DNA from: Apteryx mantelli
Taxonomy: Eukaryota; Chordata; Aves; Apterygiformes; Apterygidae
DNA length: 64,000 nt
Assembly (NCBI RefSeq): GCF_036417845.1
Contig: NC_089980.1
Coordinates: 46,002,501 to 46,066,500, forward strand
Direction of reading: 5' to 3'
Shown: positions 38,401 to 50,200 of the stretch, piece by piece
How the letters are laid out: each line of letters opens with the position of its first letter
How positions within the stretch are numbered: position 1 is the first letter of the stretch
Translations under genes and position numbers: made by a program
The notes under the pieces: generated by a model
Databases searched by the model: none
Told to the model about the DNA's origin: nothing
The model's input: the letters and a program-made list of their open reading frames with translations, nothing else

Positions 38401-39476
38401 ACTTTTCTATAGATCTGTGGACCGTGGATATGCTCCTTTTGAAATATGGTTCGTCTCTGTAGTTGCAAAGCACTTTCTACAGAAGCTGCTACTGATCTGT
38501 CCATGAATGCAGCTGGGATGACAGTGGCAAGCTTAGTACTTGTCTTCCCTTCTCATATGTGGTATTTTTTTGCAAAATGGCTGTGTTTTCCTCATTCAAA
38601 AGCTTGGGTGTAGCCTTTACACACATCTACTATAAAATTCTGTACTGGTGATGGGCTGTGGCTGTTATGTGTACATAGTCAGAATGCAAGGAAATATGGT
38701 ATATGGTAAAAAGAATGTGTTTCTAAACCCTTTGAAAATGCAACTTGAAGTTCTGACTTAGAATGCATTTTAGGAAGCAGAACTGCTAGTATGTGTGTGT
38801 GCTTGTGAAATGTGCAGCTCAGAAACATTCCTTCTCCTTCCTTTTTCTCTCTTTGCCTCTGATAAGAAAAACGGGCCATGTTTAAAACAAAGTGCAGTAA
38901 TAACAACTGAAGTGTGGGCCTGTGCTCACAAACAAATTTGAAAAGGTGTCAAATTGTGTTTACACTTATATGAATGCAGGTTTCTATCTAAAGAACTTAA
39001 ATATTTTCAACCAAGGCCTAGTTTTCTAGCAAAGAGAAGTTTGCAATACTGTCCTCTCCAAAGCAAAACTTTTACTTTTCTAAATTTGACCCTACTTTAA
39101 GAATTTCCAGACATGCAGCTATTTGTCCTATTTCTGGTTTCAATCAAAAATAAAATAGCACATCTACATTTCATAATACTGTAACCGAAGTTGCAAAATT
39201 TTCTTTGTCTGTATTGAGTTGAATACAACATACTAATCTGAAGTTGCAGGGAGACACACCAGCAGGTGGAGTAGCCAGAGATTGTTGATGCCCATGTAAA
39301 TCAAACTTGGCAAGATCTGCATTTGGTTTTGCTCCAGATTTTTTAACATTGCAAGACAGACTTCTTAGCTAGATAGCCTTCCAGGAATCTTAAAGATGCT
39401 CCGAGAATTAAACAATTAGAGAAAGAAAAAGCTGTACAAATATTTACTTACAATTATTACTGTGGTACTTTCAAAT
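35443..39476. other. no gene recognised
   Basis: No exon I can support. A good acceptor-like tract (TTCTCTTTCTTGCAG, ending at about 37782) is followed by an 18-codon open stretch with no recognisable sequence and no clear partner, so it is left uncalled. Confidence 0.55.
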
Positions 39477-39590
39477 CCAGTCCTCCAAACACTTAATATA
39501 TGCACTTAACTTCAGTGGGAGTACTTCCATTGACTTCAGTAGAAATACTCATTGGCTTAAAGTTAGACACAGATGTGTTTGCAGGACTGG
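39477..39590. mobile_element. palindromic MITE with 16-bp terminal inverted repeats
   Basis: The left end CCAGTCCTCCAAACAC (39477-39492) and right end GTGTTTGCAGGACTGG (39575-39590) are inverted copies with 15 of 16 positions matching. The interior, with CACTTAACTT on the left, CATTGACTTCAGT in the centre and CTTAAAGTTAG on the right, is also partly self-complementary. This matches the sauropsid palindromic element of the form 'cctgcaaacactta...cccattgacttcaatggg...gtttgcagg'. Non-coding, so mobilised in trans in the past. Confidence 0.75.
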
Positions 39591-42500
39591 AGCTTTAGAT
39601 CTTGTATGACTGGTATTAAATTCACCTTCCAAATGTAGCTTTAAAGTTCATTTCATAATGGGACTCCTGGGGAAACAAGCTTAGAAATAATATATGGGCC
39701 TGGAAAAATATTTTGAGTTCATAAATAATATGATAGGGGATATTTTCAAACTTTGGAATAACTTTTCCATTGAGGCAGGTTTAAAGACTATTTAAAAGAA
39801 ACGTGAAGCTTGATTTAAACACTGGAATATATTGCCTGAGGGAAGAGAATATACATTTTCTTTTTTATGAATTTGGTTTTGCTGAATTATCTCATCTACT
39901 GCCGTCCCATCTGCATTTGCAAGGGGCTTACTTTATGAAAAACAAGAAGAGAAAGGACATTTCATGCCTAAGGTGGATCTCATCTTCTGTGAAAATGCAT
40001 CTTATATATGTCTCATGTTTGATATTTAGGTGTGATCACATGCTATATGAGTAAGAGAACTCAATACACTAGGCCCAGTTTATCCTTGCTTTGCCCTTTG
40101 TATTGTCAGTAACATCGATACAAAGTGAAAACATCTGTAAAACTCCATCAGGTCACGGTGCCACCTGCCCGGGCAGAAGTGACCGAACCTGGTGCAGGGT
40201 AACAGTGGAGAGTGCCCAGCATGTTTCTCTGCTCAAACGAAGCAGTGCTCATAATGCTGTGGTGAACGGAAAAGGGTGAGGGGCCCATAATCCCCTCTGT
40301 GTTATATGTGCAAGCAGGATCTGATCCGGACACCGCAATGCAGTGCTGAAAGCTGAAGGAGGTGCTTGAGAAAGAGAGAAAAAACACAGGAAAATGACAG
40401 CAAACCTTCTTTTATAGTAAAGAGAATTACAGGCCAGCCGAGAGGGCGAGGGAATCAACTGGTGCTGTCGGGCTGAAGAAGTATTTGGGTACTAACAGTA
40501 CCCAATCATCTTTTCTGTAAGAATTTTTTTTTATTTTTGCAGATGATTTCTAATTTTATGCAATATTTAAATTTAAACTTTTAGGACTTTTCTATGAGGC
40601 CAAGTGGAACATCCTTGTATAGTTCTGCACAATTCTAAAGTACCTGAAAACTCAAAAACAGGTAATATTTTTCCCCAGCTTGAGGAAGTACTTGTGATAA
40701 AGCCACAAAATGTAAGAAGATAGAAAAATGATAGGATTTTATAAAGACTATTACAAAAATTCAAAAAATTGAAGACCAAAGATCTTTTCCATAGGCTTCA
40801 TTAAACAATCCTGGAAAGACCACATGGAATAATCATTTTCTATCATATCCTCTAGGACTTCTCCCTAAGGACCATTGGCGTAACCAATCTAGTCAAAACA
40901 CTAGACAGCTTTTATTGTGGTCAAAACCTTGTGTTTAGGAGATCAGGTTTTCTAGTGAAAGGTTCAGGACAAACAGGAGCGCCTGGACTACAATTTCTGT
41001 ATTTGTCTGGGGGGGACTGCCTGAGCAATACAGATGCAGCCACAAAACTTTTTCTCTAGGACCTCTTTACAAGCAAAAGAAGCACTCTGAGGTCAGAAGG
41101 AATAAATTCAAAGGGGGTCGAACCATACGCAGTGCTTAGGAAATTACAGACAGTGCAGTCTAAATTAAACTAAACACTTCTCCAGCCTCTGAGGGTATTG
41201 CTAGAAGGAGCAAAGATTGTTTAAAGCTGCCTTCCTTGCTGAGATACCAAATGCTGTACATCTATCTTCCTATGCCCTGACCATATTCCTTGGCCACATA
41301 TCCAAGACACAAAGGAACTGGACTGTGAATTAACACAGATCTACTGGACATGCTCCTACTGCTCTCCAAGTCACTTCGCTGAAGGGATGCAAACTTCCTT
41401 GTAAATCTGCTCCAGAACCAGGCATCATTTGTTCAGTCAGATTTCTGCACATTACCTTCAGGACCTTTCTTCCTAGGAGATGATGGTAATGTCATGACTG
41501 CGATTTGTGATACTGAAGTCCAAACCCAGGTTCATATTTAATAACAATGTTCATTTTTTATCAATAAGTTTGTGACCTCTGTAACACAGCTTGTAAGATT
41601 TATAGATTTTTCTATATAGACGAGATCTATACATACCTGAATTGTAAGTACTTTGTAGTTCCCACTAGTTAATAACTTATTCCTGAAAAATACTTATTTC
41701 ACCCTCTTGAGGTGATATGCAATTAGCAGACTGTTGTTTTATGTCAGCTTTGCCTGTATTAATGATTTGTTCCAAATTCACACATCTTATGATCTTATTG
41801 GTTAATTACCATTCAAGGTGTAATGCTAGTGAAATCTGTGGAGTTCCATCCTTGATAAAGTTGTTTCCCTATTTTAATATGTTTGCAGCAGCAAAACCTT
41901 CTGAATTAGGGAACAAGCATATTTTTGGCTATATCTATATTAGCAAATAGTATGGTGGAATAGGAGTGGATATATACAGTGAAACACAGTGCAGAGGATC
42001 CAGCATCAACAAAAGTATGTGTTTCAGGAGTTTCACTTCAGACTAGCAGTAATCTGATCCCATGGAGTGAACGTTTATTAGCAGTTGGAATGCATTAGAT
42101 GTGCTCTTGGAGAAACTTCCAGCTAAGTTTCATCTCTAAGGATGCTATCTTGCATACTCCCATAGCTTCTCCATGAAGCAAACCAAAGTGCAGTAAGTGG
42201 GGACTATCAGGAGAGCCATTTCACAAGTGCACTCTTTATTTGAGCTAAAATGCCAAAGTGGATGGACCCTCAGTGTCTCAGAGATGCTGAAGACCAGGCT
42301 TGACCACTCTTAGAGTATGCTTACACCTTATTCTGAAGCATTGTGTAAGAGGTCCAAGAGAGACCTATGTGAGCTAGTACGACCTGAAAGCACAGGGAAT
42401 CCATCCCAACAGCACTGTGATGTCCCTGAGCTTATTAGCCCATCTTCTCATTACTGTTCACTCTTCAACTAGCTTGTTCAGTCTTATCTTAAGAATCTCT

Positions 42501-43519
42501 GTGCTATGCCATATGGTCCAGGACAGAAATGCCCTTAAGCAATCTCTGAATAGAGCTATCACTCTGGCAGAATAACAGTGCTATTTAATGTGCAGGCAGC
42601 TGAATCAGGTTCTAAGAGAGAGGTCACTGAGTTTTACAGGAGTGCATGATCAGTCACCAGTTGAATCCAGATCATCTGACTCCAACACGTATCTTTAAAC
42701 ACGAAGCCATCTTTCTCATTAATGCAAGTAGTATGAATTGTGACTGACCATAGTAATGAAGAATATACTTATTCCAGCCTTTAATTCAACTTTCTACTTT
42801 CCAGTTGCCACAGGATTCACAACAGATGAAATTGTGGGCTACAAATACCAAATAAATGACTGTCTGATTAACAAAGGATTCTTGTCTCACTAAAGTTTGA
42901 GACACCAAAGTATTTTGGTGCTTGTTTTCTTTGCAATTAGGAAGTTTGAAAGGTTACTATGTTGAACACCATAGACAAGCAAAGCTTGCAGGGAGAGGCA
43001 ATGTTTTACATTAGACCAACAGATGGTTAGACCATTGAATTACATTATATTTACATTAGACCATCAGATACAAACAGAAAAAAAGGACAACCTTTGGGAT
43101 CAGACTTTCTTCTCCAGGTCACCACAAACATTTTTTGGAGCCCTACACTTTTTTTTCCATGGCATTGTAAAAACTTCAGAGAGGCAGAAGAGAAGTCGTT
43201 CAGATTTCATGGACAGAACTCTGAGTAATGGATACTTAATTTGAGTTGCCCTAGACATTTTCATGAGCTGAAGTTTTCATGAGCTATGAATCTTTGCAGA
43301 GCACAGATTTAGGTACTCCTTTTCACCAAAGAATTCCGAAACTGAACCATCGCTTCAGGGCTGTGAGAATGTAAAAGGTTAATGAACAATTTGTGACTGA
43401 TGGGCCAATGCATGAATTAAAATAAACTGAGATAATCCTTGGCAGAACAGATTAGTGTCAGGTGATCTGATCTTTCCTAAAGAAAAGCCCTGACTTACAC
43501 AGAAACATTGTTTGGCAAG
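39591..43519. other. no gene recognised
   Basis: Contains a local CpG-bearing stretch (about 40150-40460) and a perfect 9-bp hairpin TTGGGTACT-AAC-AGTACCCAA at 40485-40505. It also holds a direct repeat of 20 bases (one mismatch) at 43005-43024 and 43050-43069. No exon or structural RNA recognised. Confidence 0.55.
43005..43069. repeat. short direct repeat, 45-bp period
   Basis: TTTACATTAGACCAACAGAT at 43005-43024 and its one-mismatch copy at 43050-43069. A local duplication with a diverged spacer. Confidence 0.85.
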
Positions 43520-43525
43520 ATGTGA
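43520..43525. repeat. target site duplication, left copy
   Basis: ATGTGA immediately left of the LTR's TG end, identical to 44012-44017. Confidence 0.85.
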
Positions 43526-44011
43526 TGTTGGGGCCCTTGCGGTGCTTCAGAACAATAATCTATATGAGATATAGAGCATGGAACTAACACTGTTTAGGAT
43601 TAATTGCTTAGCACAACTTGCTTAGCATTAGTAGCTAAATTTGCTGAAGCCTTAGGCCTCAGGCTATAGCCACTGCTACGTGCTTTGAAGTAGTCCACCA
43701 AGGACACTGGTGCAGCTGGAAATGATACATCCTGAGAAAGTACAGATAAACTAGCAGAAGCCAGTGGGAACCAAGGTTAAGGGTAAGATAGCTTTGCTAA
43801 ATAAGTAGCAAGGTACAAGGCATGACCGCTGCGTGCGTGATCGGTGCCATGATTGGCTCCCTGTGACATAATCTGCATGGTGATTGGCCTAGCAAAGTGT
43901 ACGACTGCACAAACATATATAAGATGGGCAAATTGCCGAATAAAGTTGGAATTGAACCTGCATTCTGTGAATGCGTATGATTCTTTCCCGTCACTCCCGC
44001 GGACCGCGACA
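43526..44011 (+). mobile_element. solo LTR of an endogenous retrovirus (class II/ERVK-like)
   Basis: A 486-base element starting TGTTGGGGCCC and ending CCGCGACA (TG...CA), flanked by perfect 6-bp duplications ATGTGA. Six-base duplications are typical of class II (ERVK or alpharetroviral-type) integrations. Inside are two inverted CCAAT boxes (ATTGG, near 43852 and 43883), a TATA box CATATATAAG at 43914-43923 and an AATAAA at 43939-43944, in the order of U3-R-U5. No internal gag, pol or env sequence is present, so it is a solo LTR left by recombination between two LTRs. It reads in plus orientation. Confidence 0.9.
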
Positions 44012-44017
44012 ATGTGA
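44012..44017. repeat. target site duplication, right copy
   Basis: ATGTGA directly after the LTR's CA end, identical to the left copy at 43520-43525. The match marks both element boundaries. Confidence 0.85.
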
Positions 44018-44060
44018 TTCTGTTGATTTGCAGAATGATGTCTGCATGTATGTGGCTTTT

Positions 44061-44171
44061 TGAAGAAGAGGAAGAGGAAGAAGAAGAAAAGGGAGAAGAG
44101 GAACAATAAGAAGACGAAAAGGACGAAGAAGAGGAAAAAGTCAAAGGTAAAGGCAAAGGAGAAGAAGGAGT
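44061..44171. repeat. purine-rich GAA/GAG tract
   Basis: About 110 bases nearly all A and G on the plus strand (GAAGAAGAGGAAGAG-type units with a few interruptions such as ACAAT and TCAAAGGT). It starts 44 bases after the LTR target duplication and is therefore host DNA, not LTR. Degenerate low-complexity sequence that could form triplex DNA. The longest minus-strand frames here (43777-44211, 43797-44156) are low-complexity Phe/Ser/Leu runs from this tract and not genes. Confidence 0.85.
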
Positions 44172-44849
44172 AGCCTGCTATGGCAGTGTGATCAGATATT
44201 GAAGCCATCATGTTTCCTGCTTAAGGATTAAAGAAATATTATAGGTTATAGGCTACAATATGATTCTAATTTGGGAGGAGATACAAATAACAGTGTAGAC
44301 ATTGACAGTACAGCAGCTGTATCATAGGTAGAAAGCAACTGTAAAAAGAACATATCTTATAAGCTAATACATTTGGGGAAATGTAATCTGAAACATATTG
44401 AATTCAACAGGAGGGAATGATGCTGGGAATGGAAAAGGAATATCAGTAGGGAAACAGTAATGATGAAAGGACTCCTGTAATAAAGAAAAGATATATTTTC
44501 TTCATCACCAGAAACTTGATATAATTACTTATACAGGACAGTGTAAGGGAAAGTAGAGCAAGAGACAAGTGGGGAGAGTTTGATGAAGATTTACTACCTG
44601 CATGAGGTGTCTTTATGGGGGTGATCTGGTGATCTGTCTACCAAATAAAGAAGGGATATAAACAGCCCAAATAAATGAAACACTTGAAAGCTCTAGGGCT
44701 AAACTGTCCTCGACTTATTCATATGAGTAGCTTTTTGAAATCAAGAAGACAAATTTCATGAGCAAGCCAGGCACATTTAGACCTTTAAGAGTATTTATAA
44801 GTGAAACTTAGAGTTATAAGTGAAGCTTAGATTTCTTCAGGCAATATAC
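44172..44849. other. no gene recognised
   Basis: AT-rich sequence without recognised features. Confidence 0.6.
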
Positions 44850-45030
44850 TACACTGACTGAATCTCTGGACTGGGATTCAGAAATACGGATAGTATTTCC
44901 AACTTCCTTCCTACAAAATCTTGAACATGCTCATTTCTCTGTGCACTTCCATCCCTTTTCTTATTTATTTAGTTTGGAAACCCTCTGAGGCAGAAGCTTA
45001 CTCTTGTTGTGCAAACTTACATAGCCAAGG
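44850..45030 (+). repeat. MIR-type SINE relic
   Basis: Carries decayed MIR (CORE-SINE) order. First is CTGGACTGGGATTCAGAAA (consensus 'ggactgggagtcagga'). Then TCTTGAACATGCTCATTTCTCTGTGC corresponds to 'ccttgggcaagtcactttctctgtgc'. Last is TTTGGAAACCCTCTGAGGCAG, followed by a GTGCAAACTTACATAGCC tail. Assigned from remembered consensus. Confidence 0.6.
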
Positions 45031-46263
45031 ACAGTAAGATATGTTTTTGAAATGGAATTTCTAGGTACAGTTACCACACATCAATAAATGTCAGATATAA
45101 TCTTTCAAATATATATTTACAGGTTACTTATCTTCACATCATTTATCAGGTCTGAACTCAGTTCCTGCTGCTTTGGCTTTTTTGGTTTTAGTGATATATA
45201 CATATTTTTTTTGAGAAGAATTATGTTCATCTGAAAAGGAAAATCTTTGGGTTAGCTGTGTGTGAGTAAAACATTGCAACTGCTATACGTAGCTACAGCT
45301 GTACCTTTCCGTTACAATTCTGTCTAATATTCTATTATCACTTGACTTTTATAAGATAAATAGTATATTGGTACTAGTTCATTACAATCAGGCAGAGAGA
45401 AAACTCATGCAGGAAACTTACAAAGTTTAAGATTCCTTTAGAATTTTCTAAAATGTTCTGCTAATGCACTTCAATTAATATTTCTAAGCAGAGTTATCAT
45501 GTGGCCTTGGACAGCTGTGGTTAGCACTGTGCAGCATAAAATATTGAATACTGAAGGAAAAGATTGCTTTGTCAGCCAAAGGTACAAAGCATGAATTCCC
45601 AAAGAGGCTCAACAATGTACTGGATAATGTGAGATTAATCTTTCAGAACTGCAAGTTGACATATGCAGTCAACATGCCGACTAGTATATGTACTGCAAGC
45701 ACTGGGAAAGGAACGAATTTCTTCACAGGTCTGTGCTTTGGTTTTAAAACATCTTTTCTTTCACAGAATCTTTTCACTGCTTTTGCATCAAACAAGTTCA
45801 TGAAACATAATGCAATTGACCTTTGCAATGTAATTCACTGTTGTCACCTAATAAAGTGGCAAATATTTTGAAGATGCTTTTATTAAAGGTCTTATGCCGC
45901 ATTTAGATTGCATTATTTGGGCAATGATACAAAATTAGAAAAGACAAAATATTTTAGTGATATTTGCAGTTTCAGTGAATTTCTCTGGTAGTTACATAAG
46001 CATCAATTGTAGCAGGCCACCTGCTCTCCTTACCTGGAGTCACAGTGGGGATCAAACCATACTCACTTTGGTTTTAGGTCCATTTTCTTCTCCTACCTCT
46101 GACTGACCTTATCTGCTCACACAGCTTTACCCTTTCTGCACAAACTTTTCTTCTGACCCAACTCTCTCCATCTAATCCAAAATATGAGTTTATCTCTACA
46201 CCTTGCCTTCTAGCGTTTCTCAGTTTCCACTTACACAAAATATTTCTTAAGCTGAAATGCTGG
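45031..46263. other. no gene recognised
   Basis: No exon or clear repeat. The 100-residue frame at 45569-45871 shows no familiar motif. Confidence 0.55.
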
Positions 46264-47290
46264 TCAGGGATTCTTCATGCCACGTAAGAAAACTGGAATA
46301 GCATCAAAGGGCTTTGAAGTATTGTATCTGGTGGGCAATCTATTCCAGTGCTTAATCATCCTTAAAGTTGGGAAGTCTTCCCTAGTGTTTGACCTGAATT
46401 TCCCTTGCTGCAGGTTAAGCCCATTGCATTTTGTCTTGATCTCCAATAAACATGAAGAACAATTTGTTTCTGTCCTTTTCACAGCAGTCTTTATGTGCTT
46501 AAAACTGCTCTCACGTCTCTCCTCACTTCTCTCTTCCCTAGACTAAACAAACCTCATCCTTTCATTCTCAGATGTCAGGTTTTCTAGACTTTTGATCATC
46601 TTTGCTGCTTCCCTCTGGTTCATAGGTTTCTTAAAATAGGCTAGCCAAACCTGAGCATGGAGCTTTAGATGAGGTCTTGCCATAGCTAAACAGAAAAATT
46701 AAAATGCATACTTTGAAGGTTTATCTTATACATTTTTATGCGTCCTGCATTATATTCGTTTGTGATCTACTAAATCGTCTTACCCTTTTGCCCAGAAGGA
46801 CCATCTAGCTGTTTGTTCCCCTTCTTTCATTTGTGCAAGTAATCATTTCAAAGCGTACTACTTTGCACTTGTCCTTATTGAAGCATTAATGTATTTATTT
46901 AGTATTTTAATAATAAAATAAATTACTATTTGTTTTTCTGTCATCAGAACCACTAGCAAAAATTCTGAAGATATTGATCCAGTAAAAGTACTTTAAAAAT
47001 ACTTTATCGTATATACCCAGGTTGCTTATATCATCTGAGACCAAATTAAGAGAGACCATTTACTATTTCTCCACAAGGCCAATTACCCTGTTACAGAGCA
47101 GAATTAGATTAGCATGACACATTGTTATTCATAAGTTTAGCCTGGTATTTACTTATTATCTTGCTGCCTTCTAATAATTACAAATACATTGTCTAAATAC
47201 TTCTTTTGATAATTTTCCAAGAATTTAAGTTCAGTCAACCTATCTGCTTTTTAAAGGGGGCCATTATGTTTCTTTTTCTATCAAACTGTA
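46264..47290 (-). repeat. long decayed CR1 LINE, antisense
   Basis: Reverse-complement CR1. The left part (about 46270-46690) is the 3'-proximal region, containing strings equivalent to 'ctattccagtgcttaa', 'ggaagt', and 'ccattgcattttgt'. It is followed by 'tttgctgcttccctctgg' and 'ccaaacctgagcatgg'. The right part (about 47040-47290) matches the RT region in antisense, as in 'accaaattaa.agag', 'caattaccct' and 'gataattttcc'. It ends with 'aaag.ggccattatgtt'. The frames are broken, and the open frames seen on both strands here are element debris. Confidence 0.75.
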
Positions 47291-50200
47291 GAGAACAACA
47301 TCAGGCTGCCTTGGAAGAATCTCCTCTGCTCCCCTAGTTACAAGCCATGGCAAGACCAGAACTGCAGACGGTGGCAGAGGGGCACAGAAGGGGAAGGAAG
47401 GTTGCACCGAAGAATTGTCAGATGACTCTGCAACCTGTGTCAAGAACCAGGTGATGCTGCAATAATGCAGTGACCACTTTAGCTCCTGGAAGAGCTCACA
47501 GCTGGCTGACTGGAGAAACAGTGTGAAGTCCTCACCCCCTGCTACGCTGTGTGCTCTGTGCTACGTCTTACAGTGGTGAAAAATAGCCTCCTGCCCTTGT
47601 CTTCACAGAAAATACACTTCACACTCCTGGCATGTCCAGCCACAGCTGAACGTACTTAACAAAGCTGAACTCCCCTGTCGCTTGTATTCCTAACCTAGGG
47701 GTCCTTCAACTATTCCTCCTTCCACTCCACTTAGACAATATCCAAATGCAAGTCATTCTTCCCTGTGCAGCTGCTCGATGTCTCATTTTACTGAGTTTTG
47801 TAACTCCCCAGCCAGCCTCATGGTGCATGGTTCCTCCTTTTCATCACCTCAAAACACAGGTGCTAAGTTCTTAATGTCTTATCTGTCTACCTTTCCTCAT
47901 CATTCCGATAACATCACTTTCATTCTTCATATTATCTACTGGCTCCCCCCTTCTCCACCACATGAAACTATGTCAATGAAAAACTGAAAAATGGCAGCAA
48001 TGAATCAGACCTAGCGGCAATGTTCACAACTCATTTAAAAAGCAGTTTGGGGAGTGGCTGTGAGCACGCCTTGACCTGCCTGTCTCTTATTGACATGGGT
48101 GACTTGTGGACACCTGCAGTCAGCCAGTAGACAGCCTGCCTGGATATGCCTGGTGTTTACCCACTGGCTGTGCTCAGGCACACAGTAACCTGCATGCTCC
48201 ATGAGATGCTTTCCCATCATAGCTGGGGCCATGTTTTCAGGTTCACTGTCTGCACAGACAGTGAATCTGTTCTTGAAGACAGCTTTGGTGCTCTGCCCCG
48301 CACACAGTGTGGATAGGGCTAACGGTTTCCTTGTGGAATTTGAAGGTGCTGCTGTAACTGGTTTTTGAAGTCTGTGTATGCAATGGTTCAGACTCAGTTC
48401 ACTTCAAGTTATTGATGTGAAGGATTGAGTAACCACTGAAACAAAAAGTAATATAGGTTAAGTAAAGAAATAGACCAGCTATATGTTGTGACTTAAAAAG
48501 AAACTTTAATGATCACTTTATTTGGTCTTCTTCCCAAATATTTTTCTGCTTTCATGTTTTCCAAATAATAATCCTCTCGTTGATGCAAGAATGTGCTGAA
48601 TCTCCGAAGATCTTTTTAAAAGGAGAGAGAGAGACCAGTTCTTGATTTTTGAGTAGGATGTATATATTAAACATATACACTGTCATCCTCACAGATGGTA
48701 CTGTATTAGAGTGAATTATGCTGGGCAATCAGGAGGGCAATAACATAGGATCTGATATTGGCAAAAGAAAAAAAGTAAACCCCCCTTTACAACATCAAAC
48801 CAATTTTAGAAATGGCAACAAAAGAAAAAAGTTATGAGGAATGTTTTGCTTATTTATTGAGTCTCTGGACACCTTAGAAATTTGAGTGACTAATACAACT
48901 TCATTACTTACACAGCAAGACTCTAAGTATATGTTTTCAAAGTATCTTTTGGACTTGTCAGTGTAACCTAAGAGAACTTGCTTAGAAACAAGATGTGAAG
49001 ATTTAACATTAAAGATGGTGTTTTGCTTTTTTCCAGATGTGACAAAAATTGCTCTGCCATATATTTCCTAATGAACATATTAGAATTCACCTTTCAATGG
49101 CTCTGTGGCTACAGAGATGCACATCTCAATAGAAGTATAACCCAGAGAGTGTATACTAGAGCAGACTAAGGCCTCTAAGGCCTCATTCTTTCCTTCACAA
49201 ACCCTTACAGAGAACAGTTTGTTCTCTGCCTGAAGTTATAATCTTGCTCTTCAGTTTTACATCATATCATAGGGATTTTCCAGCTCTTTTTGTGTTTTCT
49301 TGTCTTTGCTTCCAGGTTTTTCAAATTGAAGGCTACTGAAGTCTTCAGTAAGAAGCTTAAAATTTTGAATGTATGAGAAGCATATTCTTAGTGTGCCTAA
49401 GCTCTTTGCTGCACGTATAATGTGTTCCCACTGGACTTATTCTTTCATTTTTCTGTTGACAGGAAAAAGAAATTGAGCAACTGTATCTCTTCATTTGCAG
49501 TCTTGGAACTGCTCAGGTTAATGCCTGTATTGATACTGAGGGTCCAAAAATGCAGACAAGGATTTGATGGATTGCTTGCAAAAGCAAGAGGACTTTTCTG
49601 AGTCTCCACTGCTCCAGATTAGAAAATATATTTACCTGCCTAAAGACTGGAGGACAAGATTTATTGTGTACCTGAGCTGGCCTGTTGCCAAAATAACTCA
49701 ACCTACCACACTATAAACTATATTAGGAAATATTTAGAATGAGGAAAAAAAGTCAAAGCCAGTGGGAAGCTTGTTTATAAACCTCTGTCTTAAACTGGAG
49801 GAACAGACAAACATAACCCTATCTCAGCCATTCACCTCAATATGAAATTGAACTCATAAGCAGAGCCTGTGAATGAGCAAGGTTCCTTCAGCGATTCCTC
49901 TTCCCATGAGTTTGGGAAGTAGCAAGATTGTGTCTAGAAACCTATGCCAACATCTGTTTTATAAAAGTATTTTTCATTTTTTATCCTTTTAATCTTTTAT
50001 CTTTAATCCTTTAATTCTGTTGCTCCTCTGAGCTCTAGCAACCCAAAGGACCAACTAGATAACTGAGCTTTCAAAGTTAAAAAAAACCAAATGAGTGCAG
50101 GAATCCTTCAGTGGCTTCCCCATCTCAGTTTTTAAATATGTTGCAGAATGGCTTTTGAACCTCCTCTTCCCCTTCCCAGAGAAGACCTCTGTATCGGGCA

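Noticed and set aside
43777-44211. 144-residue minus-strand open frame rich in Phe and Leu
   Set aside because: It is the antisense of the purine tract plus part of the LTR, so low complexity and not a gene.
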